Below, one piece after another: positions 8,909-18,050 of a stretch of 64,000 bases of DNA. A program made the position numbers and the translations under genes. Under the pieces are notes generated by a model that saw only the letters and a program-made list of their open reading frames with translations, had not been told where the DNA came from and did no database searches. Numbering within the stretch: the first letter of the stretch is position 1; each line of letters starts with the position of its first letter. Source of the DNA: a bacterium (GTDB taxonomy: Bacteria > Armatimonadota > Zipacnadia > Zipacnadales > Zipacnadaceae); the NCBI GenBank assembly GCA_030603495.1, contig JAUVXR010000003.1, forward strand, positions 62,001 to 126,000, given 5' to 3'.

Positions 8909-10279
8909 ATGCCCGAAACAATGTCAACCTCTGGATGCCACGAGCTTTGGCAGTCAGCCCTTCCCCAGTTGGCCGAAAGCGTGGGTCACGCAGCGTGTGA
9001 CAGCTTTCTGCGTAGCGCCGAGGTCCTAGACTACGACGGCGACATATTCGTGCTCGGTGTTGCCAACGAATTCGCCCGGGATTGGCTGACCCAAAGGCAC
9101 CTGTCTGCCATCAATGCGTGCTTGAGCGAGCTGGCCGACAAGCCGGTACATGTTCAGATGCAAGTGGTCGAGGCTCTGCAGCCGCCGGCCGAGGCCCCCG
9201 CCACATCCGGGCAAGTGGTCAAGCCAGTCACAGTAACCTTCGGCAGTACGCCGCTCAATCCCAAGTACTCCTTTGAGAACTTTGTGGTCGCCGATTGCAA
9301 CCGCTTTGCCCATGCCGCCGCCCAGCAGGTCTCCAAGTCCCCCGGTAAGAGTTACAACCCACTGTTCATCCACAGCAGGGTGGGGCTGGGTAAGACTCAT
9401 CTGCTCCAAGCTATCGGCCACAAGGTCACCGAGCACAATCCCAATGCCCAGGTGATCTACATCTCGGCGGAGAGCTTTGTCAACCAGATAATCACGGCGA
9501 TGCGCGACAACCGCACCGCTGAGTTCCGGCGTAAGTACCGCAACGTGGACGTCTGGCTGGTGGACGACATTCAGTTCATTGCGGCTATCGAGGGTCCGGC
9601 CTCGGAAGAGGAGTTCTTCCACACCTTTAATACCCTTTACGAAACCAACAAGCAGGTCGTGATTGCCAGTGATGCCCCGCCCCGGCACCTACAGATAATG
9701 AACGATCGCCTGCGCAGTCGCCTGGAGATGGGCATCGTGGCCGACTTGCGTTGCCCTGACGTGGAGACCCGCATCGCCATCCTGGACAAGAAGGCCCAAG
9801 CCGAGGGCCTTAACCTCGCGCGCGAGATACTCGGCTACATCGCGGAGAAGATCGAGTCAAACATTCGGGTGCTCGAGGGCGCCCTGCTTAAGGTTTGCGC
9901 GCACGTCTCCCTCACTGACCAACCACTCAGCGTGCCCCTCGTCGAGGAGATTATCGCCGACTATTCCATCGCCTCCTCCCCCCAGCATAGGTTGTCCATT
10001 CAGTACATCGCCGAGTACGTCGCTGACCAGAGGAACTGTAGCCTTGAGGCTATGCTGGGGCCAAAGCGCAATCAGGAGATCGTCTGGCCGCGCCACCTCG
10101 CCATATATCTCACCCGCGAGTTGACTGACAGCTCCTTGGCCGCAATCGGCCAATTCTTCGGCGGCCGTGACCACAGTACTGTACTGCACGCTTACACCAA
10201 AGTCAGCGAAAAGATTGAGACGGACGAGTCGGTCCTCTGGGACATCAACGAGTACAAGAGAGCCCTACAAGCCCAGTAG
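8909..10279 (+). CDS. dnaA: chromosomal replication initiator DnaA
   Basis: 456 residues, ATG with an AAGGTGGCGGC SD. Domain I is residues 1-85, then a Pro/Ala-rich linker. The AAA+ domain starts near 115. Walker A reads SRVGLGKTH (156-164). Most DnaA proteins have GGVGLGKTH, so the first two glycines are Ser and Arg here. Walker B is WLVDD, and an arginine-rich [10 protein letters not shown] sensor segment follows. Domain IV contains the DnaA-box-binding signature with [11 protein letters not shown] near the C-terminus. DnaA binds the boxes at 8286-8683 and 10362-10471 and opens the origin. dnaN, recF and dciA follow on the same strand. Confidence 0.97.
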   Translation: MPETMSTSGCHELWQSALPQLAESVGHAACDSFLRSAEVLDYDGDIFVLGVANEFARDWLTQRHLSAINACLSELADKPVHVQMQVVEALQPPAEAPATSGQVVKPVTVTFGSTPLNPKYSFENFVVADCNRFAHAAAQQVSKSPGKSYNPLFIHSRVGLGKTHLLQAIGHKVTEHNPNAQVIYISAESFVNQIITAMRDNRTAEFRRKYRNVDVWLVDDIQFIAAIEGPASEEEFFHTFNTLYETNKQVVIASDAPPRHLQIMNDRLRSRLEMGIVADLRCPDVETRIAILDKKAQAEGLNLAREILGYIAEKIESNIRVLEGALLKVCAHVSLTDQPLSVPLVEEIIADYSIASSPQHRLSIQYIAEYVADQRNCSLEAMLGPKRNQEIVWPRHLAIYLTRELTDSSLAAIGQFFGGRDHSTVLHAYTKVSEKIETDESVLWDINEYKRALQAQ

Positions 10280-10323
10280 CTTGTGTGCTCAGGATACGGT
10301 GTTGATACAACACTAATAGCATG

Positions 10324-10352
10324 TTGACAACTCAGCGCAGATTGGGCATAAT
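10324..10352 (+). promoter_or_regulatory. putative dnaN promoter
   Basis: TTGACA (10324-10329) and CATAAT (10347-10352) are separated by 17 bases, 45 bases after the dnaA stop. The expected start of transcription falls against a DnaA box on the minus strand (10362-10370). The transcript would run through the origin unwinding element into dnaN. Confidence 0.5.
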
Positions 10353-10361
10353 TATTTGTAC

Positions 10362-10502
10362 TGTGGACAGCGTGGAGAACTCAGCAGGTTCTACCCAGAG
10401 CTTTGCGCAAGATATCTACAGCCCAGATGCCGCCTTCCTAACTCTTTCTGGACTTTTCCACGTAATCCACATCCCTACTACTACTACTAGTATTTAATAT
10501 AG
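10362..10502 (+). other. oriC: origin unwinding element: DnaA boxes, five CTA trios, AT-rich stretch
   Basis: The 350-base gap between dnaA and dnaN ends in an ordered set of signals: TTTTCCACG (10454-10462), TAATCCACA (10463-10471), a short C-rich step, five consecutive CTA trinucleotides (10475-10489), then the AT-rich TAGTATTTAATATA. A further box, CTGTCCACA, is the complement of 10362-10370. This order (double-strand DnaA boxes, DnaA-trio, AT-rich DNA) is that of the basal unwinding system described for Bacillus subtilis between dnaA and dnaN. The trio here is a nearly perfect repeat. Confidence 0.8.
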
Positions 10503-10630
10503 GTAAGTGTCAGTAACAGCAGAGCCGTGCAAAACTCATTGCCACTGCGCTTCCAGCAGGCATCCCCTTGCTCTGTTTGGTAATCCGTTGTACATGCAGT
10601 CAGGCCTATTCGCTTAAGGGAGGAAGACAG

Positions 10631-11743
10631 ATGCTTGATGCCACCTGCCCACAAGAAGAGCTCTACGATATTGTCCAGACCGTCGCCCGGGGTGTATCTG
10701 GGCGTAGTACCCAGCCTGTCCAGAATAACATTTACCTATCGTCGCAGGGTGACACGCTGCGGCTGGTGGCTACTGACTTGGAGTACGTCAGCATAGATGC
10801 TACTATCCCGGCGACGGTAGCTGATGAGGGAGCTACGACTGTACCAGCGCGCTACTTTGCACAGATTGCCGGCAGCTTGCCTGCAGGCGAGGTTAGCCTC
10901 GCCGCTAACGAGGCAGATACGTTGGCGATCGCCTGTGGCAGCGCTCGCTATGAGATCCGCGGCGTGGCTACTGATGATTTCCAGATGTTGCCAGCGCTGG
11001 ACGAGGCAGTAGAGTTTTCGCTGCCCCAGAGTGAACTCCATGACCTGCTCCGGCAAACGGCTTTTGCCGCTTCTACTGACGAAACCCGGCCTATCCTCAC
11101 TGGTGTGCTATTTACAGTGGTGGACTCCAAGCTACAGCTCGTGGCCACTGACACTTACCGTTTGGCACTATGCGCTAGTAAGAGCGAGGTCGGACAGGAA
11201 CAACAGGCGATTGTCTCCGGGCGGGCGCTGAATGAAGTGCTACGGATGCTCGACGACGAGTCGGACGCGCCGGTAGCAGTTGCTATCTCTGAGACGCTGG
11301 CCCGGTTCGAGGTGGGTCCGATTACGGTAGCGTCGAGGCTGATTGAGGGCGAGTTCCCTAACTACGAAAAGGTCATTCCCGATGAGGACAACCTCGACAA
11401 GCAGGTTACGGTCAGCACACAGGAGTTGGAAAACGCACTCGGACGGGCGCTGATTGTGGCCCGGGAGGACGCTAATCGCGTGGTCTTTGAGACGATTGAG
11501 AGCGGCCTGCGGATAACGGCTAACAGTCTGGACGTCGGGCACGTCCAAGAAGAGATATCAGCTAGACTTGAGGGTGAGGCCATCGAGACGGCCTTCAACG
11601 CTACCTATATGCTCAATATGTTGGAGGCAGCCGGCAGCGAAGAGGTGACAATTAGTCTGTCCCGGCCGCTGGAGCCTGGTGTAATGCGCCCGTCCGACCG
11701 CGATGACTACACCTACGTGGTTATGCCTATGCAGATAATGTAG
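10631..11743 (+). CDS. dnaN: DNA polymerase III beta subunit (sliding clamp)
   Basis: 370 residues from the ATG at 10631, which has a strong SD (AAGGGAGGAAGACAG). An upstream in-frame ATG at 10568 would add 21 residues not found in clamps and lacks an SD. Three clamp domains of about 120 residues each can be followed. Typical segments are RPILTG at the start of domain 2, ATDTYRLA, and a C-terminal YVVMPMQI. The homodimer tethers the replicase and many repair proteins. It lies between the origin unwinding element and recF, as in many bacteria. Confidence 0.95.
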   Translation: MLDATCPQEELYDIVQTVARGVSGRSTQPVQNNIYLSSQGDTLRLVATDLEYVSIDATIPATVADEGATTVPARYFAQIAGSLPAGEVSLAANEADTLAIACGSARYEIRGVATDDFQMLPALDEAVEFSLPQSELHDLLRQTAFAASTDETRPILTGVLFTVVDSKLQLVATDTYRLALCASKSEVGQEQQAIVSGRALNEVLRMLDDESDAPVAVAISETLARFEVGPITVASRLIEGEFPNYEKVIPDEDNLDKQVTVSTQELENALGRALIVAREDANRVVFETIESGLRITANSLDVGHVQEEISARLEGEAIETAFNATYMLNMLEAAGSEEVTISLSRPLEPGVMRPSDRDDYTYVVMPMQIM

Positions 11744-11814
11744 TAGCGGCCGGACAGCGTTGGCGGCGGCGATAACTTGAGCGGATCAAGCAGCATAGCC
11801 ACCCCTTTAGCACC

Positions 11815-11841
11815 AGCCCCGGGCCGACGTGGACCGGGGCT
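11815..11841. other. GC-rich hairpin between dnaN and recF
   Basis: AGCCCCGG (11815-11822) pairs perfectly with CCGGGGCT (11834-11841) around an 11-base loop. Only a weak U-rich tail (ATTGCTTCTGT) follows. It may attenuate read-through from dnaN or stabilise the dnaN mRNA 3' end. Confidence 0.4.
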
Positions 11842-11884
11842 ATTGCTTCTGTCCCTATTCGCACTCGTCTGCGAGGAAGATGAG

Positions 11885-13096
11885 TTGACTATATCGGAAC
11901 TAGCCCTGCAAAACTTCCGTTGTTACGAGCACGTGGTGCTGGAGTTGCCCAGGGGGCTGAATATCTTCGTAGGGCCCAACGCCTCGGGGAAGACCAGCCT
12001 GCTCGAGGCGGTGCTAGTACTCGCGACCACTAAGTCGCCCCGGACGCTCCACGACTACGAGTTAGTTCGCTGGGACAACGTCTGGGGGCGGGTAAGTGGC
12101 CAGTTCAGATCTGGTGAAGGTCAAGCGGTGCGGATTGCCGTGACCCTAAAGGGCTCGGGCGAGCCAGTAGACGGAGCAGCCGCAGCGCCTTCGTATCTCA
12201 CCGGGGCGAAGCACTTAGAGGTTGATGGCCAGACCTGTGACGCGGCGGCTCAGGTAGTAGGCCGGGCGCCGGCGGTGTTTTTCTCGCCGGATGGCCTCCA
12301 ACTAGTGAAAGGCGCGCCGAGCCGGCGGCGGCGCTTCCTGAATACGGCGATCGCGCAGATAACCCCGCGCCACCTGGATGACCTGCGGCGCTACCGACGA
12401 GCTCTGGCCCAACGCAATGCGTTGCTCAAGCAAGTGGCGCGGGGTGAAGCAGACGGGGCGACCCTGGCACCGTGGACCAGTCAGCTGGTTGAGGCTGGTG
12501 CTCGCATCAGCGCCGACCGCGAGCGGTTCGTGGGCCAGCTTAGTACCGTAGCTGCGGACCTGGACGGGACGCTTACCGGCGGCCGGGAATGCCTGGAGAT
12601 GCGCTACCAAGGTGTGGTGGCGGGCGTGAGCGACGAGCAGGAGCGAGAAGCGGTTCTTCGCGAGCAACTGGACAAGCAGTGGTCTCGCGAGGTCCAGCTT
12701 GGGGCCACGCAGGTTGGTCCCCATCGTGATGAGGTAGCGGTCAGCGTCAACGGGCGGCCGCTGCGCCAGTTTGGCTCTCAAGGTCAACAGCGTACGGCGG
12801 CGCTGGCGATAAAGCTCGCCGAAGCGCAGGTTATCGGCCAGCGCCGCGGCGAGCTGCCGGTGCTGCTGCTCGATGACTGTCTGTCGGAGCTGGATCCCAA
12901 GCGAGCGAGCTGGCTGCTCGAACTGCTGGCCGGGTTCGACCAAGTGTTCGTCACCAGTGCCGTGGCTACGGAGGCCCTCCAGCAGAGCAACTGGACGGCC
13001 TGGTACAATCTGGCCGAGGGAGCTATTGACCAAGAGCGGAGGGGGGCAGCCGGCAATGAATCGCAAACGAAGCGCGAAGATCAGCGGTGTCAGTGA
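11885..13096 (+). CDS. recF: DNA replication and repair protein RecF
   Basis: 403 residues from the TTG at 11885, preceded by GCGAGGAAGATGAG. This start gives the normal RecF opening, (M)TISELALQNFR. The frame is open upstream to an ATG at 11777, but those 36 residues are not RecF-like and cross the dnaN-recF hairpin. Walker A reads GPNASGKTS rather than the usual GxNGQGKT. The ABC-type signature GSQGQQRT and Walker B LLLDDCLSELD follow. RecF is an SMC-like ATPase that helps load RecA at gaps. Its stop lies inside the dciA gene (41-base overlap), so the two are coupled. Confidence 0.93.
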   Translation: MTISELALQNFRCYEHVVLELPRGLNIFVGPNASGKTSLLEAVLVLATTKSPRTLHDYELVRWDNVWGRVSGQFRSGEGQAVRIAVTLKGSGEPVDGAAAAPSYLTGAKHLEVDGQTCDAAAQVVGRAPAVFFSPDGLQLVKGAPSRRRRFLNTAIAQITPRHLDDLRRYRRALAQRNALLKQVARGEADGATLAPWTSQLVEAGARISADRERFVGQLSTVAADLDGTLTGGRECLEMRYQGVVAGVSDEQEREAVLREQLDKQWSREVQLGATQVGPHRDEVAVSVNGRPLRQFGSQGQQRTAALAIKLAEAQVIGQRRGELPVLLLDDCLSELDPKRASWLLELLAGFDQVFVTSAVATEALQQSNWTAWYNLAEGAIDQERRGAAGNESQTKREDQRCQ

Positions 13097-13706
13097 GATC
13101 CTCGGCGAGTACTTTGCCGAGCACGGCTTAGTGGCCAAGAGCCAGGAAATGCTGGCGGCCTTCGTATGGGCTGAGGTAGTCGGCTCGTGGTACGCCCGGC
13201 ACACTCAGGTGACCCGGGTCAAAGACGGCGTGCTGATGGTCCACTGCGACTCAGCCCCGCGGGCCCAGCAGTTGCAGCTTGATTCGGCCGAGATTCGGCG
13301 CAAGCTCAACCAGCGGCTGGGCGGCGACTTCATCAAAGATATTCGCGCCGCCAGCGGGCGGGTCGGTCGGGGGCGGCCTGCGCCGGAATTGGCGGAAAAA
13401 GAGGCCGAAGAGTTGCCCGGTGCTTCTGAGCTGGCTCAGGAGCAGGTTTCTGAGGAGCAATGCGAAATCATAGCAGCGCTCTCGCAGAACGTGGAAGATG
13501 AACAACTGCGCCGGTGCTTCGCGGCGGCTATGCAAAACTTCTGCCGTCTCCAGCAGTGGCGGCGAGAGCAGGGCTACCAGCCCTGCGCGCAGTGCGGGCG
13601 GCTGGTAGCCACGGGGCGGCGGTGCGTAGTCTGCTTTCCGGGACGTTTGCCGCAGCAGGGCCAGCCGGATTTCGACGTGAGCAATGGTAGCTACGGAGGT
13701 CAGTGA
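13056..13706 (+). CDS. dciA: DciA-like DUF721 protein with a C-terminal zinc ribbon
   Basis: 216 residues from the ATG at 13056, with a GGAGGGGGGC SD. The longer open frame upstream is a shadow of recF. Residues 1-100 match DUF721/DciA: a basic N-terminus, then a KH-like fold with WAEVVG and an HCDSAPRAQQLQ segment. DciA loads the DnaB helicase in bacteria lacking DnaC. An acidic linker follows, then four cysteines in the arrangement CAQC...CVVC near residues 178-194, a zinc ribbon not present in the textbook DciA. It sits between recF and rtcB. Confidence 0.85.
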   Translation: MNRKRSAKISGVSEILGEYFAEHGLVAKSQEMLAAFVWAEVVGSWYARHTQVTRVKDGVLMVHCDSAPRAQQLQLDSAEIRRKLNQRLGGDFIKDIRAASGRVGRGRPAPELAEKEAEELPGASELAQEQVSEEQCEIIAALSQNVEDEQLRRCFAAAMQNFCRLQQWRREQGYQPCAQCGRLVATGRRCVVCFPGRLPQQGQPDFDVSNGSYGGQ

Positions 13707-13707
13707 A

Positions 13708-15168
13708 ATGGCGAAGCGCTACGAAGGACCGATTGAACAGGTTGACGACTACCGGTGGCGGCTGCCCCGCGTGGCCAATGCGGGTATGAACGCCGACGGG
13801 ATACTGTACGCGGATGACGTGCTGTTCAAGGACCTCAAAGATGATGCCGCGCTCTGGCAGGTCGCCAACGTCGCCTGCATGCCCGGTATCGTTGGGCCCT
13901 CCCTGGCGATGCCCGACTGCCATTACGGCTACGGCTTTCCCATCGGTGGCGTGGCCGCCTTTGATACCGCAGAGGGCGTCATCTCGCCCGGCGGCGTGGG
14001 CTACGACATCAACTGCGGGGTCCGCTTGCTGCGCACCAATCTGGAGCGCGCCGACCTCGGTACTCGTCTGGCCCAGCTTGTTGACAAGATCTTCGCCGCC
14101 GTCCCGGCGGGTGTCGGGGAGAAGGGCAGGATCAGGATGAAAGGTCGTGAGCTGGAGGAGGTATTCGCCAAGGGGGCCCAAGCGGCGGTCAAGCGGGGGT
14201 TGGGGCGGCCCGAGGACATCGAGGCGACCGAGGAGCGCGGCAGCCTACCCGGTGCCGACCCCGCCGGCCTCAGCGACCGCGCGGTGAAGCGCGCCCGGCC
14301 GCAGTTGGCGACGCTGGGGAGCGGCAACCACTTTATCGAGATTCAGATCGTTGACGAGATATACGATCCCGCAGTCGCTGGCGTCTTTGGCCTCGGAGCG
14401 CCCGGCCAGGTGACGGTGATGATTCACACCGGCTCGCGCGGCTTCGGTCACCAGGTCTGCGACGATGCGCTGGATGTGATGCAGGCGGCCGTGCGCAAGT
14501 ACAATATCGAGCTGCCCGACAAGCAACTGGCCTGCGCGCCGATTGGCTCGCCCGAAGGTCAGCGCTACTACGGGCATATGGCCTGCGCCGCCAACTACGC
14601 TTGGGCCAACCGCCAGGCGATCACCCACTTGGTGCGGGAGGCCTTTAGCGAGGTCTTCGGCGAGGGCGACGCCCGGCTGGGCCTGGAGCAGATTTGGGAT
14701 GTGGCCCACAATATCGCCAAGTTTGAAGAGCATCGCGTAAATGGCGGCAGCAAGCGGCTGTGCGTCCATCGCAAGGGGGCCACGCGGGCCTTCGGACCGG
14801 GCCACCCGGAGCTGCCGGACAAGTACCGGCAGGTCGGTCAGCCGGTGCTGGTGCCCGGGGATATGGGCACAGCCTCGTACCTGCTGGTCGGCACGGAGGC
14901 GGCGATGGCGCAGACCTGGGGCTCGACCTGCCACGGGGCGGGGCGGCAGATGTCGCGGACCCAGGCGCGCAAGACCAAGTCTGGCGAGCAGGTCATCCGT
15001 GAGTTGGAGGCGCAGGGCATCATGATCCGCGCCGCCGGCAGAAAGACCGTCGCCGAGGAGATGCCGGAGGCGTACAAGGACGTAGACCGGGTGGTAGAGG
15101 TCTGCCACCAGGCGGGCATCTCCCGCAAAGTGGCACGGCTGGTGCCGATAGCAGTGATGAAAGGCTAG
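13708..15168 (+). CDS. rtcB: RNA-splicing ligase RtcB
   Basis: 486 residues from the ATG at 13708, with GGAGG eight bases before and only one base after the dciA stop. RtcB signatures are MPDCHYGYGFPIGG, PGGVGYDINCG with the metal-binding Cys, LGSGNHFIE, HTGSRGFGH, a C-terminal HNIAKFEEH and VHRKGATRAF. The histidine preceding the guanylylation site and the metal ligands are visible. RtcB joins RNA 2',3'-cyclic phosphate (or 3'-phosphate) ends to 5'-hydroxyl ends with GTP and Mn2+. No archease gene is in the window. Its placement directly in the recF-dciA run is unusual. Confidence 0.95.
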   Translation: MAKRYEGPIEQVDDYRWRLPRVANAGMNADGILYADDVLFKDLKDDAALWQVANVACMPGIVGPSLAMPDCHYGYGFPIGGVAAFDTAEGVISPGGVGYDINCGVRLLRTNLERADLGTRLAQLVDKIFAAVPAGVGEKGRIRMKGRELEEVFAKGAQAAVKRGLGRPEDIEATEERGSLPGADPAGLSDRAVKRARPQLATLGSGNHFIEIQIVDEIYDPAVAGVFGLGAPGQVTVMIHTGSRGFGHQVCDDALDVMQAAVRKYNIELPDKQLACAPIGSPEGQRYYGHMACAANYAWANRQAITHLVREAFSEVFGEGDARLGLEQIWDVAHNIAKFEEHRVNGGSKRLCVHRKGATRAFGPGHPELPDKYRQVGQPVLVPGDMGTASYLLVGTEAAMAQTWGSTCHGAGRQMSRTQARKTKSGEQVIRELEAQGIMIRAAGRKTVAEEMPEAYKDVDRVVEVCHQAGISRKVARLVPIAVMKG

Positions 15169-15285
15169 GCACGGGCTAGGAGAAAACGCTGAGGTATGCG
15201 TACAGTGTGTATGTGAGAGTGTAGGAAACGCGCGCACGCCGACCAATATGGTGATGCGGTGCTCTCCGTAGGAAGTGTGATAACC

Positions 15286-16668
15286 ATGGAATATGAAGAC
15301 TTCGAAGTCGTCACGCAGCGAGCCTTACAACCGCTTGTCGCCTATCCACAGGAGCGACTCGAAACAGAGATTAAGGCATGGTTGAATCTCGATGACGAGT
15401 GTGATAAAGCGAACCTCGCACAGGCCTGCATCGCGTTGGCCAATCACGGCGGAGGACAGATAATAGTAGGGTTCCATGAAGTGAACAATGAGTGGCGCCC
15501 GGCAGAGCCGCGGCCTACAGACTTAAGCAGGTACAACCAAGACTTGGTTAACGGGATATTGCAAAGGTACGCCGAGCCGTCTTTTCACTGCGAGTTGCGC
15601 ATGGTACCGCATCCTGACACTGAAGAGATGTTTCCGGTTATATTGGTGCCTGCTGGCCACACTGTGCCAATACGGTCAAAGAGAGACAGCCCTAGCGCAG
15701 GACACTTGCGAGCTAACGTCTACTACATCCGACGGCCTGGCCCGTCCAGTGAGGCGCCAAGATCAGGCCAAGAATGGGACGAGCTGATACGACGATGTCT
15801 TACTGCCGCCAAGGGACGACAGCTCGACGAGTTTAGAGCCATTCTTACGGCTGTCATGGGGCAGGCATTCGCTCCTGAAGAATTAGCGACCGAGTCAGAA
15901 CGAATTGAAACAGATTTCTCTGCCTGGATACAGCACTCAGACCAACGGTGGCAATCTCTCGTGGAGGAGAATCTTTCGGCAGACCATCCAGCACGCCTGG
16001 TTCACGGTTATTGGCGTGTGGCCTACTGGCTGTTGGGAGAATTCGAGCACCCTTCCGGACAAGAACTCAAAGACACATTGGAGAGGATTCAGGCACGCGA
16101 GACGGGATGGCCGGCTTGGATCGTGATGGATGCCGAAGGGAGAAGGCCGCGGTCGCAAGATGGTCTAGTAGAGTGCTGGCTTTCGGAAACGGTTTTCATG
16201 GAACCCGGACACTGCGATTTCTGGCGTGCGTCTCCGGATGGCAAAATGTTCCTGCGCCGTGGATATCAGGAAGACGACGGGTCTGACGAACGGACGCCAG
16301 GAACAATGTTTGATTTCATCTTGCCAATCTGGCGGATCGGTGAGTGCCTGCTGCATGCTGAACGTCTCGCCAATGCACTCGGAGTTCCTTCTACGGAGGT
16401 GCTTTTTGGGGCACAGTGGACAGGATTGGCAGGGCGCACTCTCGTCTCGTGGGCCAATCCCAACCGGCCTCTTTTCCGCACATACCAGTGCTGCCAGGAC
16501 TCAGAAGATAGCAAAATAACGGTGGCGGCTGACCGCATCAGCGCAACTCTGCCCGAGATCGTCTCGAGTGTCACTGCGCCGCTCTACCAAGCGTTCGACT
16601 TCTTTGAGGCGCCGCCTCAGATGGTGCGCGGAGAGCTTTCGCGAATGACGGGACGGAAGTATGAATAA
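15286..16668 (+). CDS. AlbA_2/Schlafen-type ATP-binding protein
   Basis: 460 residues from the ATG at 15286. An alternative in-frame start at 15259 adds nine residues. The N-terminal 150 residues carry the AlbA_2 (Schlafen AlbA_2-like) pattern: [10 protein letters not shown], then the hydrophobic [14 protein letters not shown], and later VILVPAG and [10 protein letters not shown]. Many AlbA_2 proteins are transcriptional regulators or defence proteins with an RNA-cleaving or DNA-binding core. The C-terminal 300 residues (rich in Trp and Glu) match no family I know. The local DNA is noticeably less GC-rich than rtcB, and neighbours are unrelated, so this looks like an acquired cargo gene. Confidence 0.7.
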   Translation: MEYEDFEVVTQRALQPLVAYPQERLETEIKAWLNLDDECDKANLAQACIALANHGGGQIIVGFHEVNNEWRPAEPRPTDLSRYNQDLVNGILQRYAEPSFHCELRMVPHPDTEEMFPVILVPAGHTVPIRSKRDSPSAGHLRANVYYIRRPGPSSEAPRSGQEWDELIRRCLTAAKGRQLDEFRAILTAVMGQAFAPEELATESERIETDFSAWIQHSDQRWQSLVEENLSADHPARLVHGYWRVAYWLLGEFEHPSGQELKDTLERIQARETGWPAWIVMDAEGRRPRSQDGLVECWLSETVFMEPGHCDFWRASPDGKMFLRRGYQEDDGSDERTPGTMFDFILPIWRIGECLLHAERLANALGVPSTEVLFGAQWTGLAGRTLVSWANPNRPLFRTYQCCQDSEDSKITVAADRISATLPEIVSSVTAPLYQAFDFFEAPPQMVRGELSRMTGRKYE

Positions 16669-16775
16669 TGCGGGGTCGTCGCGACGGAACTTCCCGAGAC
16701 GGTCAGGTGTCAGATTATGAGGTCATGCGTCGCGGCCTGGCCGTGGTACCACTATGGCTCAAGGAGGCGGGAGCA

Positions 16776-16850
16776 GTGAACAGATTGCAGGCAGTCGTGA
16801 TGGTTGGATTGGTCCTGGCGGTGACGTGCGCGGCAGGCGCCGGGGAATGA
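16776..16850 (+). CDS. possible 24-residue membrane peptide or truncated signal peptide
   Basis: GTG at 16776 is preceded by a perfect AAGGAGG. The frame encodes one hydrophobic helix ([15 protein letters not shown]) and stops after 24 residues. It looks like a lipoprotein or exported-protein signal sequence with nothing after it. It could be a remnant of a deleted gene or a true micropeptide. The stop directly abuts the TTG that opens the efflux-protein frame. Confidence 0.3.
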   Translation: MNRLQAVVMVGLVLAVTCAAGAGE

Positions 16851-16883
16851 TTGCTTGGCAAGCTGGCAGCGGAGGAATGCGTT

Positions 16884-17840
16884 GTGTCCGAACATAACCA
16901 CGATGAACAATTAACTTCGCCTGATGCGGTGAAAGAGCCGAAGCTGAAGTTTGCCATTGCGCTGACTTCGGTGACACTCGTCGGGGAGCTAATTGGCGGC
17001 TGGTGGACGGGCAGCCTGGCGCTGCTTAGCGATGCCGGGCACGTCTTCGGCGATGTCCTTGCGCTGGCGCTGGCGCTGGTGGCGTTCCGGCTGTCGCAGC
17101 GGGGGCCGACGCGCGAGCATACCTTCGGCCTGCACCGTGCCGAGGTTTTCGCGGCACTGATTAACAGCCTGCTGCTCGGGCTGATCGCCCTGACGATCTT
17201 CTTCCGAGCATACGACCGGCTCTTCGCGCACACCGAAATCAAGAGCGGCTGGATGCTGGCAATCGGACTGGTCGGCTTGCTCGTGAACGTCATCGTGCTG
17301 ACACGACTCAGCGGCCACGGCGGCGACATCAACCTACGCGGCGCGTACCTGCACGTGCTGGGCGACCTGCTGGCGTCGGTCGGCGTGGTGATTGCAGCGG
17401 TGCTGATTGCGCTCACCGGACAGTACATCTTTGACCCGGCAATCAGCGTGGCTATCGGGCTGCTGATTCTGTTCAGTGGCCTGCGTCTGGGCCGGGAGTC
17501 GGTGCATATATTGCTGGAAGGCGTTCCGCGGGGCGTTGACCTGAAGCAGGTTGCTGAGGACGTCACTGTGTTGGACAATGTGGTGAGTGTGCATCATCTC
17601 CACGCCTGGAGTCTGTGCTCCAACTATACGGCAATCAGCGCGCATGTCGTAGCCACTGTAAGCGATCCGCAGGAGCAGCGGGAAGTACACCTGGCGATAG
17701 AGAAGCTCCTGCGCGAGCGGTTTGGCTTTGCGGAGACGACAATTGAGATGGAAGCGGCGAGTGCTGACCAGGAAGCTCCGTTGGTCTTTCCCCTGTCTGA
17801 GGAGTCAGGGCAGGGCGGAGCGGGCCACTCTGGGCAGTGA
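16884..17840 (+). CDS. cation diffusion facilitator (CzcD/ZitB-type metal efflux)
   Basis: 318 residues from the GTG at 16884, with GGAGGA seven bases before. A TTG at 16851 in the same frame has no good SD. The N-terminus is rich in His and Asp. Six membrane segments run from about residue 15 to 205. The metal site is visible as SDAGHVFGD in helix 2 and HVLGDLLAS in helix 5 (H-x3-D in both). The C-terminal cytoplasmic domain carries VHHLHAWSL, the usual metal-sensing dimer domain of the family. It exports Zn2+ or a similar ion in exchange for protons. No metal-responsive regulator is nearby. Confidence 0.9.
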   Translation: MSEHNHDEQLTSPDAVKEPKLKFAIALTSVTLVGELIGGWWTGSLALLSDAGHVFGDVLALALALVAFRLSQRGPTREHTFGLHRAEVFAALINSLLLGLIALTIFFRAYDRLFAHTEIKSGWMLAIGLVGLLVNVIVLTRLSGHGGDINLRGAYLHVLGDLLASVGVVIAAVLIALTGQYIFDPAISVAIGLLILFSGLRLGRESVHILLEGVPRGVDLKQVAEDVTVLDNVVSVHHLHAWSLCSNYTAISAHVVATVSDPQEQREVHLAIEKLLRERFGFAETTIEMEAASADQEAPLVFPLSEESGQGGAGHSGQ

Positions 17841-17864
17841 CAGCGACTCAGTTCTGGGCAATAG

Positions 17865-17882
17865 ACAAAACAGCGGTTTTGT
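17865..17882. terminator. perfect short hairpin after the efflux gene
   Basis: ACAAAAC (17865-17871) and GTTTTGT (17876-17882) form a seven-pair stem with a four-base loop, 25 bases after the efflux stop. The stem is AT-rich with Us in its 3' arm, so it may act as a weak terminator. Confidence 0.4.
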
Positions 17883-18050
17883 GATAGACTAAGGGTGCCT
17901 ATTTGCGATCGGGCCTGCTTCCCGATTGTACCACATCATCGGGGTTGAAGAGGAAGATGCAGGGCTGGGCGGCGAATAGGCGCTGTTGAGGCTACACGCG
18001 GCCGATGCCGGCCGCTTATTGTGTGTGATGATAAGAGAGTGAAACAACCG

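Noticed and set aside
12302-13204. 300-codon minus-strand frame across recF and dciA
   Set aside because: Both recF and dciA are clear on the plus strand; no family motif is visible in the antisense product.
14245-15246. 333-codon minus-strand frame over rtcB
   Set aside because: Antisense of a highly conserved gene; shadow frame.
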